NCBI GenBank assembly: GCA_016926955.1
Contig: JAFGNN010000080.1
Span: 76,483 to 115,193 of the forward strand
Direction of reading: 5' to 3'
DNA length: 38,711 nucleotides
Origin: Spirochaetales bacterium
GTDB taxonomy: Bacteria; Spirochaetota; Spirochaetia; Treponematales; UBA12059
Shown: positions 8,025 to 15,832 of the stretch, one piece after another
Layout of the letters: every line of letters begins with the position of its first letter
How positions within the stretch are numbered: the first letter of the stretch is position 1
The notes under the pieces: generated by a model
Told to the model about the DNA's origin: nothing
Database searches by the model: none
What the model saw: the letters and a program-made list of their open reading frames with translations, nothing else
Translations under genes and position numbers: made by a program

Positions 8025-9965
8025 ATGACGATTCAGGACATCGCGAATCTCGTCCAGACCCCGCTGGCCGCCACGTTGTTCCTACACGTGGCGGTTCTCG
8101 CGCTTTTCCTCTATCTGCGCGGACGCGATACCGAAGGTTTCTCCACCGGGTTCATCGTCGCCATCGGCGTCTCGGCCCTGAGGGAGCTGCTTTTCGCCCT
8201 GCTGCCCGACCCTTCGCTGCTGTTCGTGTCCGATGTCGTGCTCTACTCGCTCACCATCCTGGTTTTCCTTGCTCCATACGGATCCTGGGCGACCATAATC
8301 CTCGCCTTGTCCCTCAACCTGCTTTTCGCCGGCTTCCGGATGGCCGATGCCCTGCTCGGCCTGGTGCCGTCCTTCCCGCACTGGGCTTGGCGCGGCCTGC
8401 TCCTTCTGGACGTAGCCGTTATCGTGGCCTTCGCGGCCATCAGGTCGCGGGACAGGGACACGGTCGGCAGGCAGGCCGTCCAGGCCTCGTGGCCCTGGGC
8501 CGCGGGCATCCTGTCCGCGTACGCGATCCTGTCCATGGTGCTCGACCCCGTCGGTCCCTGGTTCCGCAACCTTGTCTCGCCGATCCTGCTCGGCGCTTGG
8601 GGAGCCTTCGCGTTCGGGGCCGCGGCGATCTTCGAACGCCAAATCGTGCAGGCTCTCGACTACTACGAGGAATCCATCGATTCCCTCTACAACGTGTTCA
8701 TGAGCACCGCCTCCGAACTCAAGGAGAGCTTTTCGATGGACCGCATCCTCGACGCGATGTCGAGGACCATCACCTCGGAGACCGGGGCCGACGGCGGCAT
8801 GATCTTCCTGGTCGACGAGTTCGACGACGTCATCGTCGCGCGCGCATACTCCGGAAGCTTCCCGCCACCCTTCCCCCTGCCGGACAGCCTGCCCCGCAAG
8901 AGCCACCGGGTCGAATCCTACATGAAGCACGTCCAGTTCAAGCTGGGCGAGACCCTTTTCGGCGAGGTCGCGCGCACCGCCAAGCAGGTCTTCATCCCCG
9001 TGGCCGCGCTCGACGAGCGCGTCGCGAGGAACGGCGACGAGGATTTCCTCAGGCTCGCCAGCCTGATCGCCCTGCCGCTGCAGGTCGAGGACCGCGTCAT
9101 CGGCGTGCTTGCGCTCAGCCGCTCGGAACGTCCCTTCACGGAGCGCGACTTCGACCGCGCGAAACTCCTGGCCAACTTCGGCACCCTGTCCATCACGAAC
9201 TTCTTCGCCTTCATGGAGGCGCGCGAGAAAGGCGAGATCGAACGCGCGGCCGACATCGCCGCGGAGATACAGCGCGCCATCGTGCCGCGCAAGCTGCCCG
9301 ATTTCGCGGGAGCCTCGTTCGGCGCCTTCACCATCCCGGCCAAGGGCGTCTCCGGCGACTACTACGACGTCATCCAGACCCGGAGCGACAAGGTGGTCAT
9401 CGCCGTCGGCGATGTCGCCGGCAAGGGCGTGGCCGCCGGCCTGGTCATGGTGATGATCCGCTCGATCCTCCACCTGGTGACCAACACCAACCGCGACATT
9501 TCCACGGTGCTCACCTGGGTCAACCGGGGCATCACCGGAAAGATCGACATGGACCACTACGCGACGGTCAGCCTCGCGTCCGTGGACCTTTCGACGGGCG
9601 AGGTGGACTACGCGAACGCGGGCCACCAGCCCATGCTGGTCTACCGCAAGGCATCGGACGCCATCGAGACGCTCGAGATCAAGAGCGTGCCGCTCGGGGT
9701 CGAGCGCGTGACGGACTACCCGCAGCGGCGCGCGACGCTCGGGGATGGAGACATCGTGGTGCTCTACACCGACGGCCTCGTCGAGGCCATGAACGCGCAG
9801 GGCAAGCAATACGGCCGCAAGAATCTCGGCTCGATAGTCATGCGCAACCACGAACACCCGGCGAGGGAGATCGCGAACCGGATACAGCAGGACCTCGCGA
9901 ATTTCGTCGGGGCCGCGCGGCAGCATGACGACCAGACCGTACTCGTGATGAAGATGAAGCGATAG
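8025..9965 (+). CDS. Membrane-bound PP2C/SpoIIE-type serine phosphatase with GAF domain
   Basis: This 646-aa RsbU-like protein dephosphorylates an anti-sigma antagonist of the STAS family. About six to seven hydrophobic segments cover residues 15-210 and form a sensor-like membrane domain. A GAF-like domain follows at about 235-400 (DRILDAMSRTITSETGADGG onward). The PPM/SpoIIE catalytic domain is at about 420-645, with AAEIQRAIVPRKLP, the metal-binding SGDYYDV and GDVAGKG motifs, YANAGHQPMLVY, LYTDGLVEAMN and DDQTVLVMKMK. The ATG at 8025 has GAAGG at 8014-8018. The next two genes encode its likely substrate and the kinase. The signal sensed by the membrane part is unknown. Confidence 0.9.
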   Translation: MTIQDIANLVQTPLAATLFLHVAVLALFLYLRGRDTEGFSTGFIVAIGVSALRELLFALLPDPSLLFVSDVVLYSLTILVFLAPYGSWATIILALSLNLLFAGFRMADALLGLVPSFPHWAWRGLLLLDVAVIVAFAAIRSRDRDTVGRQAVQASWPWAAGILSAYAILSMVLDPVGPWFRNLVSPILLGAWGAFAFGAAAIFERQIVQALDYYEESIDSLYNVFMSTASELKESFSMDRILDAMSRTITSETGADGGMIFLVDEFDDVIVARAYSGSFPPPFPLPDSLPRKSHRVESYMKHVQFKLGETLFGEVARTAKQVFIPVAALDERVARNGDEDFLRLASLIALPLQVEDRVIGVLALSRSERPFTERDFDRAKLLANFGTLSITNFFAFMEAREKGEIERAADIAAEIQRAIVPRKLPDFAGASFGAFTIPAKGVSGDYYDVIQTRSDKVVIAVGDVAGKGVAAGLVMVMIRSILHLVTNTNRDISTVLTWVNRGITGKIDMDHYATVSLASVDLSTGEVDYANAGHQPMLVYRKASDAIETLEIKSVPLGVERVTDYPQRRATLGDGDIVVLYTDGLVEAMNAQGKQYGRKNLGSIVMRNHEHPAREIANRIQQDLANFVGAARQHDDQTVLVMKMKR

Positions 9966-9982
9966 GGGAGGAGCGTGGGCCC

Positions 9983-10321
9983 ATGGAACTGAAGATCCGG
10001 AAGAACGGCGAGAACTATATCATCGACGTCAACGGGGAGATGGACCTCTACAACTCCTACAAGCTCAAGGAACTGGTCATGAAGATGCTCGAGAAAAAGG
10101 TCGAGCGCTTCATCATCAACCTCGAGAACGTTGACTACATCGATTCGAGCGGCATCGGCGCACTGATCTACATCTGCTCGACCATCAAGAAGATGAGCAT
10201 GAAGCTGATCATCACCAACATCCACGGATCGGTGAAGAAGGTCATCGAGCTGACCAAGCTGATGGGATACTTCCCGATCACCAACAGCATCGAGGAAGCC
10301 ATCCAGCAGATGGACGAGTGA
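9983..10321 (+). CDS. STAS-domain anti-sigma factor antagonist (RsbV/SpoIIAA-like)
   Basis: This 112-aa single STAS domain carries the phosphorylation loop IDSSGIGALIYI, with Ser55/Ser56 as candidate acceptors. Unphosphorylated protein of this class binds the GHKL kinase and frees that kinase's client. The phosphatase encoded 18 nt upstream and the kinase encoded immediately downstream should set its phosphorylation state. Compared with its neighbours it is richer in Lys and Ile, which fits a small soluble protein under codon constraint rather than transfer. No sigma factor gene follows. Confidence 0.9.
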   Translation: MELKIRKNGENYIIDVNGEMDLYNSYKLKELVMKMLEKKVERFIINLENVDYIDSSGIGALIYICSTIKKMSMKLIITNIHGSVKKVIELTKLMGYFPITNSIEEAIQQMDE

Positions 10322-10890
10322 GGCCCGCCGTGGAAAACACCTACCTCTCGGAGCTCAAGGAAATCAAGGTCGACGAGGGCAGCCCGCTCTTCGACAAGAC
10401 CAACATGTTCTACAAGGAATTCCCCTCGGACTTCCGGCAGATCCGCTACTTCACGCTGCTGATCGTCCAGACCGCGCCGCTCGAGATCAAGGAGATCAAC
10501 CTTCTCGAGCAGCAGATCTCGGAGATCATCAAGAACGCGGTCAAGCACGGCAACAAGTGCGACCCCGAGCGCAAGGTCCGCGTCTGGTATTCGTTCAGTC
10601 CCCAGCACGCCCATCTCGTGGTCCAGGACGAGGGCGACGGCTTCAAGGACCTCGAGAAGTGGAACGACTTCAACCGCAAGCGGCTTGAGCTCCTTTCCCG
10701 CCACGATTTCGAGAACCTTCAGGACTTCGTTTCCTACCGGACGCAGCTCTCCGACGACAACGACGGCGGCAACGCCCTCTTCGCGGCGCTCGAGTACTGG
10801 AACGGCGGCTTCGTGTTCAACACCAAGCGCAACGCCGTCGCCATGCTCAAGAAATACCCCCAGAAGCGCCAGGGCATCTCGGTGGAGTGA
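10318..10890 (+). CDS. GHKL-type serine kinase / anti-sigma-like protein (RsbW-like)
   Basis: This 190-aa protein has the HATPase_c_2 layout: an N-box QQISEIIKNAVKHGNK, a G1-box VVQDEGDGF and a late Gly-rich DNDGGNALFAAL segment. RsbW/SpoIIAB proteins phosphorylate STAS antagonists and sequester a partner. Here the N-terminus is about 50 residues longer than in classical RsbW, and the region between the G1 and G2 boxes holds an extra charged insertion. GTG at 10318 overlaps the TGA of the STAS gene. GTG at 10330 (M-ENTYLSELK), with TGAGG just upstream, is an equally good start. The client is not encoded next door. Confidence 0.8.
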   Translation: MRPAVENTYLSELKEIKVDEGSPLFDKTNMFYKEFPSDFRQIRYFTLLIVQTAPLEIKEINLLEQQISEIIKNAVKHGNKCDPERKVRVWYSFSPQHAHLVVQDEGDGFKDLEKWNDFNRKRLELLSRHDFENLQDFVSYRTQLSDDNDGGNALFAALEYWNGGFVFNTKRNAVAMLKKYPQKRQGISVE

Positions 10891-10907
10891 GCCTCTCGAA
10901 AAATCGA

Positions 10908-11018
10908 ACTACGGAGGCACGGAGCCACGGAGCAAAGAGGGAGAAAAATCGGGACTTTAAAAGTACCGGATATCCTCCCTCTTTCCTCCCGGTCTCCGTG
11001 CCTCCGTGGTTTCTTTTT
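10908..11018. repeat. NCACGGAG palindromic repeat, copy 2
   Basis: The left arm (from about 10909) has CTACGGAG, GCACGGAG, CCACGGAG and then a polypurine tract. The right arm (10976-11018) is polypyrimidine and ends CTCCGTGC, CTCCGTGG, TTTCTTTTT. It separates the convergent kinase and PilZ genes. The right end supplies the PilZ TAA stop codon. Confidence 0.85.
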
Positions 11019-12261
11019 ATCGTAATGGCGGGGGGAGGCCTTCGACGAGGTCGGCGTCGTTGTCGGTGAAGGGCCGGCCGTAGAGCAGCTCGAAGAGAAA
11101 GCGGAAATCCTCCGGTCCCATGTCGATGAATTCGAGACCGTAGAAGTCGTCGCCGCGTTCCCGTATCCGCCGCTTGACGGCTGCCCCGGTCCGGATGGTC
11201 CTGCGGGCGGTGGACAGCTCCACCTGGATGTAGGAATCCTCCGCGAGTGCGCGGGCGAGGATGGGATCGCGGCTGGCGAAGAGTACGCCGCCCGCGGAAA
11301 GGTCGACCACCTCCGCCTTGTAGCCTCCCGCGCGCTTGGGGGCGCCGCGGAAGTAGCCGGAGTTGTTGAGCGACCACGCGAACACGCGGGTGAACTGGAT
11401 CCAGGTGTCCAACACGCCCAGGTCGTATGGCGCCCGTCCCGCCTGCCGGTTCGTCAGACGCACCGAACCGATCACGTACTCCTGGAAGACAATGGGCGCG
11501 AGTATCTCCGAGAGTATGCCGGCGTTGCGCTTCTGCCGCTCGAAACGCGTCAGTTCCTCCTCGACGAAGTCGGGATCCGCTCCTTCCGCGGCGAAAAACT
11601 CGCGGAAGTCGTCGCGCACGAGGATGCGGGGCCTCGGGAACGGGTCGATCTCGGGAACGCCCGAGTAGGGAGTCGGCAGGAAGAAGGCCCGACCGGTGCG
11701 TATCGCCGCCCGCTCCTCGATCGTGGAGGGTTCGCGGTCCTTGTACATGACGATGGAACGATCGCTCGCGATCTCCGAGGCGCGGCGCTCGAAGTCCTTG
11801 ACGAGGCCGCGAAGGTCCGCCGGATCGAAGTCTTTGGAGAGAACCGGTTCCGCGACGGGGTCGAAGGCCTGGGTGGTCGGAAAATCGAGGGCGTAGCGTT
11901 CGCCTCCGAAGCTCAGGGCGGCCTTGAGGCCGGGCGGAGCCGAGGCGCGGGCGAAGCGCCGGCTCAGGTTCTTCCACACCTCCTCCGGGACGGCGAGCGT
12001 GAAGGCGCCGGCCTTCGCGAGGGAAACCGTGGACCGAAAGGCTACGGTCTGGCCGCGCGCGACGAAGCGGACCGAGCATTCCTCGCCCTTCCGGAGGACG
12101 CGGCGCGCTGGATCGACACTGAAGGACACGCTTCGGTCGTCGTAGGCGGCCAGGCGCGCCTCGAACTCGCCGTCGGCGGCGTTGATCGAGATGGGCGCCC
12201 TCTCCGAGATGGCCGATTCGAGGAGGATGTCCCGTTCGACCAGCTTGACTGCGAAAGCCAT
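11017..12261 (-). CDS. PilZ-domain protein, probable c-di-GMP effector
   Basis: This 414-aa soluble protein has a C-terminal PilZ-like domain at about residues 300-405: PKRAGGYKAEVVDLSAGGVL, then a hydrophobic strand pattern and RERGDDFYGLEFIDM. PilZ domains bind c-di-GMP through RxxxR and (D/N)xSxxG motifs. The second motif (DLSAGG) is intact, while the first appears as R-AGGY-K, so binding could be weakened. The N-terminal 110 residues form a beta-rich domain comparable to the YcgR/PilZ-N type (inference). The middle part is unassigned. A TAGGAT -10-like box lies 6 nt upstream of the ATG. It is preceded on the same strand by a lipoprotein gene 23 nt away. Confidence 0.75.
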   Translation of the reverse strand: MAFAVKLVERDILLESAISERAPISINAADGEFEARLAAYDDRSVSFSVDPARRVLRKGEECSVRFVARGQTVAFRSTVSLAKAGAFTLAVPEEVWKNLSRRFARASAPPGLKAALSFGGERYALDFPTTQAFDPVAEPVLSKDFDPADLRGLVKDFERRASEIASDRSIVMYKDREPSTIEERAAIRTGRAFFLPTPYSGVPEIDPFPRPRILVRDDFREFFAAEGADPDFVEEELTRFERQKRNAGILSEILAPIVFQEYVIGSVRLTNRQAGRAPYDLGVLDTWIQFTRVFAWSLNNSGYFRGAPKRAGGYKAEVVDLSAGGVLFASRDPILARALAEDSYIQVELSTARRTIRTGAAVKRRIRERGDDFYGLEFIDMGPEDFRFLFELLYGRPFTDNDADLVEGLPPPLR

Positions 12262-12267
12262 TTTCCT

Positions 12268-12273
12268 ATCCTA
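12268..12273 (-). promoter_or_regulatory. Possible -10 box immediately before the PilZ gene
   Basis: On the minus strand TAGGAT is followed by six bases (AGGAAA) and the ATG at 12261. No good -35 hexamer stands 17 bases upstream. This is either a weak start-proximal promoter or chance; AGGA might instead act as a close ribosome-binding site. Confidence 0.3.
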
Positions 12274-12275
12274 AC

Positions 12276-12294
12276 GCCGGACTGTCAGTCCGGC
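12276..12294. terminator. Perfect palindrome over the lipoprotein stop codon
   Basis: GCCGGACTGTCAGTCCGGC is a perfect inverted repeat centred on base 12285, forming an 8-bp stem with a 3-nt loop. It covers the TGA of the lipoprotein gene and lies just before the PilZ start on the same strand. There is no run of T after it, so it is either an inefficient terminator/attenuator or an operator. Confidence 0.5.
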
Positions 12295-13040
12295 CAGTCA
12301 TATCGTTCCGGATCGAAGGATCCATCCGCGAGCGGAGGCGAGAAGGCCGCCGTCGAAAAATCGCCTTCGAGTCCGGCGAGCAGCCAGCCCTCGCCGTCGG
12401 GGTAGAACCTGGCGCTCCCTTCCGCGCGTCCCGGGGGACCGATCAAGGCGAAGGGGTAGGTCAAGGAACCGTCGGGACCCTCCACGGCGACGCCGCAGCG
12501 GAAGGAGAGCCCGTCCGGCAGCGCTTCGATGGACTCGCGGTGGAGAAGCCTGAAGGTCTGCTCCCAGGCCGGGTCCACGGCAAACCCCTCAACCCGGGCG
12601 GAGGCTATGTTGCGGAGGAAGTTCCTCGCCGCCGGCAGGGCGGCGCTCGAGTCGGCTGCTGAGGCGAGCCGGCCGATCGCGAAATCGACCGGGAGCCGGA
12701 GCCCGAAGGGGCGTTCCGCCAGCAGGCGCTCCGAGAAGGGGGGCGGCGGGGCGGCGGACTTGACGGCTGACGGGCCGGATGGGGCGGCCGCGCCGGTCGC
12801 GGGGCGTTCGGCCATGACGGGCCGAGGCGATGCGGCCCCTTCGACCGATCCGGCTGCCGGGGCGGCGACGGGCGAGCCGTCCGGGGACGCTTCGACAGGC
12901 CCCGAGGCGGGGCGGCCTTTGCAGGACGCGAGCGGCAGGGCGAGGACCAGGACGAGGCACGAGGCCGTTGCGCGAAAAAAAAGCGCGGCGCTCGTGCCGC
13001 GCGCCGCGCCGCGCGGCGCGTTGAGATTAGGAACGCTCAC
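12285..13040 (-). CDS. Predicted lipoprotein of unknown function
   Basis: With GTG at 13040 this is a 251-aa protein. It has a basic N-terminus, a hydrophobic stretch (ATASCLVLVLALPLASC) and a lipobox LASC at about residues 36-39, so it should be lipidated and exported. After the cysteine comes a Pro/Ala/Ser/Gly-rich linker of about 60 residues, then a compact C-terminal region of about 150 residues rich in aromatic and acidic residues, ending ERYDWPD. An earlier TTG at 13076 coincides with the -35 box and is not used. I recognise no domain family. Confidence 0.7.
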   Translation of the reverse strand: MSVPNLNAPRGAARGTSAALFFRATASCLVLVLALPLASCKGRPASGPVEASPDGSPVAAPAAGSVEGAASPRPVMAERPATGAAAPSGPSAVKSAAPPPPFSERLLAERPFGLRLPVDFAIGRLASAADSSAALPAARNFLRNIASARVEGFAVDPAWEQTFRLLHRESIEALPDGLSFRCGVAVEGPDGSLTYPFALIGPPGRAEGSARFYPDGEGWLLAGLEGDFSTAAFSPPLADGSFDPERYDWPD

Positions 13041-13047
13041 GGGTATA

Positions 13048-13076
13048 GTAGTAGCGCGTCCGCGCGTTTCGGTCAA
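13048..13076 (-). promoter_or_regulatory. Promoter of the lipoprotein gene, possibly leaderless
   Basis: On the minus strand TTGACC (13076-13071) is followed after 17 bases by TACTAC (13053-13048), with an overlapping TACTAT three bases further on. The GTG start at 13040 begins 4-7 nt after these -10 candidates, so the transcript should begin at or next to the start codon. No ribosome-binding site fits. Confidence 0.6.
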
Positions 13077-13102
13077 ATGGCGGGCGAAGCAAGGAGCCGT
13101 TC

Positions 13103-14347
13103 GTGCCGCCCATCCCCGCAGCGCTTGCCATCGATCTCTCCGATCCTGTCCGCGACCCGATCTGGCATCACATCTACCTGCCGCGGGGGTTCAGGGCCGT
13201 CATCGAAGCCCCCGATTTCATGAAGCTCGCCGGCATCCGGCAGCTCGGTCCGGCCTGGCTCGCCTATCCGGGCGCCACGCATACGCGCTACAGCCATTCC
13301 CTCGGCGTCCTCGAGATGGCGCGCCGCCTGCTGTCGAGCCTGGCGGGCCGGGTCGAGCTCGATTTCCTCACGGACGAAGGCGTCAGATCCTTTCTCGTCG
13401 CGTCGCTCTGCCACGACGTCGGCCACTTTCCCTGGGCGCACTCGCTGAAGGAGCTGCCGCTCGTCGACCACGAGGTCCTGACGGGCCGGGCGCTCGGAGA
13501 AGGAGAGCTGCGCGAAGCGGTCCTGGCCGCGGGCGCCGACCCCGATCGGGCGGCGGCGATCGTCGACTCGGAGCGTGGCGGCGCGGACCGGGAGACCCTG
13601 TTCTACCGGGGCCTCCTCTCGGGCGTGCTGGACCCGGACAAGCTCGACTACCTGAACCGCGACGCCTACTTCTGCGGCGTGCCCTACGGCCTCCAGGACG
13701 CCGATTTCGCCCTTTCCCGCCTGGCCCTGGCGCCCGGCGACCGGCTCGCCGTCGACGCGCGCGGCGTCATGTCGGTCGAAGCCGTGCTTTTCTCGAAGTA
13801 CCTCATGTACCGCGCCGTGTACTGGCACCGAACCGTCCGGTCGGCAACCGCCATGGTCAAGAAGGCGGTCTCGGGCGCACTGGCGGCAGGGCGACTGCCC
13901 GCAGAAGGTCTCTACGGTCTCGATGACGCCGGTTTCGTCAGGCTCGCGCTCTCCATCGGCGGCGCGGAGGCGGCCCTCGTCGAGCGGGTGGTGGAGGGCC
14001 GTCCCTATCGCGCCATCTTCGACGAGCCTTTCGACGCTGACTCGCCGGCGTCGCCGCGCCTGCTCGACCTGGCGCGACGCGCGGAGTTCGAGGAGGACTT
14101 GTCGCGGCGGCTCTCCACGGCGACGCGGCGGATGCGACCCGAGGATGTCGTCGTTGACGTGCCCGAGCCCGTGAGCTTCGAGACCGAGCTGCCCGTGGTC
14201 GGTGACAGCCGCGAGGCCGGCACCGTGTTCGGACCCGACGCGTCGAAAGCCTTCTCGCGTTCGCTCCGGCGCATCCGCGTGCTGGCGCGCGAGGGGGATG
14301 ACGGCGACGAGGCCGCTGTCAGGGCCGCTCTCGAAACGCTCGCGTGA
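13103..14347 (+). CDS. HD-superfamily phosphohydrolase (COG1078-like)
   Basis: This 414-aa protein shows the metal-binding pattern of HD-domain dNTPase-like enzymes: an early TRYSHSLGVLEMARRL segment, the HD pair in LCHDVGHFPWAHSLK, then DHEVLTGRAL and a late LDYLNRDAYFCGVPYGL motif. This arrangement is typical of the COG1078 group related to SAMHD1 and bacterial dGTPases. The substrate is most likely a nucleotide but is not fixed by sequence. The GTG start at 13103 is preceded by AAGGAG (13091-13096). The gene diverges from the lipoprotein gene and overlaps the next gene by 4 nt. Confidence 0.88.
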   Translation: MPPIPAALAIDLSDPVRDPIWHHIYLPRGFRAVIEAPDFMKLAGIRQLGPAWLAYPGATHTRYSHSLGVLEMARRLLSSLAGRVELDFLTDEGVRSFLVASLCHDVGHFPWAHSLKELPLVDHEVLTGRALGEGELREAVLAAGADPDRAAAIVDSERGGADRETLFYRGLLSGVLDPDKLDYLNRDAYFCGVPYGLQDADFALSRLALAPGDRLAVDARGVMSVEAVLFSKYLMYRAVYWHRTVRSATAMVKKAVSGALAAGRLPAEGLYGLDDAGFVRLALSIGGAEAALVERVVEGRPYRAIFDEPFDADSPASPRLLDLARRAEFEEDLSRRLSTATRRMRPEDVVVDVPEPVSFETELPVVGDSREAGTVFGPDASKAFSRSLRRIRVLAREGDDGDEAAVRAALETLA

Positions 14348-15144
14348 GCGCCTTCGAGCCGAACGACGCCCTGCGCGCGGCCCTGGACGGGAAGCTCGAG
14401 CCCTGGCTCATGCGCTCGCTCGGACGCCTCGGCGCCGCCGTCGGCCGATTCGGTCTGGTACGCGACGGGGACGCCGTTCTGGTCGGCATCTCAGGAGGCA
14501 AGGATTCGCTTGCGCTCGCGCTCCTGCTCGAACTTCGCCGCCGCCGCGTGAAGGACCGCTACCGTCTCGGAGCCGCCATGGCGCTCTGGGACGAGTTTCC
14601 CTTCCCTGACGCCTACCTTGAAACGCTCGAAGGTTTTTTTCGACTGATCGGCGTGCCGTTCTCGACCGTGCGCGGCTCGATCTACGGCGAGCGCGGAAGC
14701 GCGGGCTTCTCGTGCTACCGCTGCTCGCGCCAGCGAAGGCGGCTGGTCTTCGGCGAGGCGCTGCGCAGGGGCTTCCCCGTTGTCGCCTTCGGCCACCACC
14801 TCGACGACTTCGCGCAGACCGCCCTCTCAAACCTGGCCGAGCGCGGGGTGCTCGAGACCATGCCGCCCCGACGCTCCTGGCTGGACGGGAGCGTCGAGGT
14901 GGTCCGTCCGCTCATGATGCTCCGGGAGGCCTCGATCCGGACCGCAGCCGCGAGGCTCGGCCTTCCGGTGCTGGACGCCGAGTGCCCGTTCAAGGAGGAC
15001 AACCGTCGCCTCGAACTCGCGCCGATCGTTGCGAACCTGTCAAAAATGCATAGACTTGCGAGGGAGAAGATCGTTGAGGCGGCCCTTTCCGTAACCGTGT
15101 CGGGCGAGGGCGCCGGGGAGAGCGCATGGAAATCCGCAACCTGA
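14344..15144 (+). CDS. TtcA-like tRNA thiolation ATPase
   Basis: This 266-aa PP-loop ATP pyrophosphatase has the signature SGGKDSLALALLLE near residue 50. It also has a CYRC motif (FSCYRCSRQRRR) about 75 residues later, the FGHHLDDFAQTALSNL segment, and a further conserved cysteine in ECPFKEDNRR. This set matches TtcA/TtuA-type enzymes, which use an Fe-S cluster to thiolate tRNA, in TtcA at C32. Assignment as TtcA itself is likely but not certain. GTG at 14344 overlaps the upstream TGA. The 3' end overlaps the ComFB gene by 19 nt. Confidence 0.85.
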   Translation: MSAFEPNDALRAALDGKLEPWLMRSLGRLGAAVGRFGLVRDGDAVLVGISGGKDSLALALLLELRRRRVKDRYRLGAAMALWDEFPFPDAYLETLEGFFRLIGVPFSTVRGSIYGERGSAGFSCYRCSRQRRRLVFGEALRRGFPVVAFGHHLDDFAQTALSNLAERGVLETMPPRRSWLDGSVEVVRPLMMLREASIRTAAARLGLPVLDAECPFKEDNRRLELAPIVANLSKMHRLAREKIVEAALSVTVSGEGAGESAWKSAT

Positions 15145-15821
15145 TGGAAGACGTCGTCCGCCAGGCGGTCGACGAACTCTTCGACGCCGAGGAAAAGAAC
15201 CGCGCCCTCGGATTCTGCACCTGCTACCAGTGCCGCCTCGACGTCGCCTGTTACGCGCTGAACCGGACACGGGCCGAGTACGTCATATCGTCGAGAGGCG
15301 TAGCCCATCGGGATTCGGTCTACGTGGACAAGCTCCAGAAGCAGGCCGATGTCATGATACTCGTGCGCGAAGGCTGGGAACGGATCAATTCCTCCAAGCG
15401 TCCGCATTTCGAGCACGCGTCGGGATCCGGCGCCCCGGAGCCCATCGCCGGACCGGCGTGGAACTTTCCCGCCATTATCGGACGTCTCTTCAACGGCTCA
15501 AACTTCGAGCCGTTGGCGGAGGTGCTGATATCGCTGGGCGGGGACGGCGGACCGGTCCCCATGGTCGACCCGAACTGGCAGAATCCCTGCCGGATCGTCG
15601 GGGGCACCTCGGGCACCTTCATTTTCTACCCGGCTCCGAGCAAGGCCGACGCTCCGGGCATCAGGAAAGCCTTCCGCTTCTCCCTCGAAGCCTCGATCGA
15701 CGGTTTCGAGCCCTTGGCGCACCACTTCGACCTGGAGCTGGTGTCCGACTCGAGCGCCGTCGAGGCTCTGAGCATGCAGCGCGTCCACAAGATCCCCGAT
15801 TTGTACCTCTTCCCGAAATAA
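15126..15821 (+). CDS. ComFB-domain protein with unknown C-terminal domain
   Basis: This 231-aa protein begins with a ComFB-type domain (MEIRNLMEDVVRQAVDELF, then the cysteine cluster CTCYQCRLDVACYALN and AEYVISSRGVAHRD) over about residues 1-95. ComFB domains occur in late-competence operons and, in cyanobacteria, have been described as c-di-GMP receptors. The remaining 130 residues include NFPAIIGRLFNGSNFEPLAE, a Gly-rich stretch and a beta-rich end; I do not recognise this part. The ATG lies within the thiolation gene with GGGAG upstream, so the two are translationally coupled. A link between the two activities is not evident. Confidence 0.75.
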   Translation: MEIRNLMEDVVRQAVDELFDAEEKNRALGFCTCYQCRLDVACYALNRTRAEYVISSRGVAHRDSVYVDKLQKQADVMILVREGWERINSSKRPHFEHASGSGAPEPIAGPAWNFPAIIGRLFNGSNFEPLAEVLISLGGDGGPVPMVDPNWQNPCRIVGGTSGTFIFYPAPSKADAPGIRKAFRFSLEASIDGFEPLAHHFDLELVSDSSAVEALSMQRVHKIPDLYLFPK

Positions 15822-15832
15822 GTTCCCCGACC

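Noticed and set aside
8082-9926. Long minus-strand frames opposite the phosphatase, helicase, topA and other genes
   Set aside because: Long antisense frames are expected in high-GC DNA. Their products are low-complexity Arg/Gly/His/Glu-rich sequences without motifs, lying opposite well-supported genes.
10318-10329. Certain start of the kinase at GTG 10318
   Set aside because: GTG 10330 has a better-placed TGAGG and gives a natural N-terminus; both remain possible, so no definite choice is claimed.
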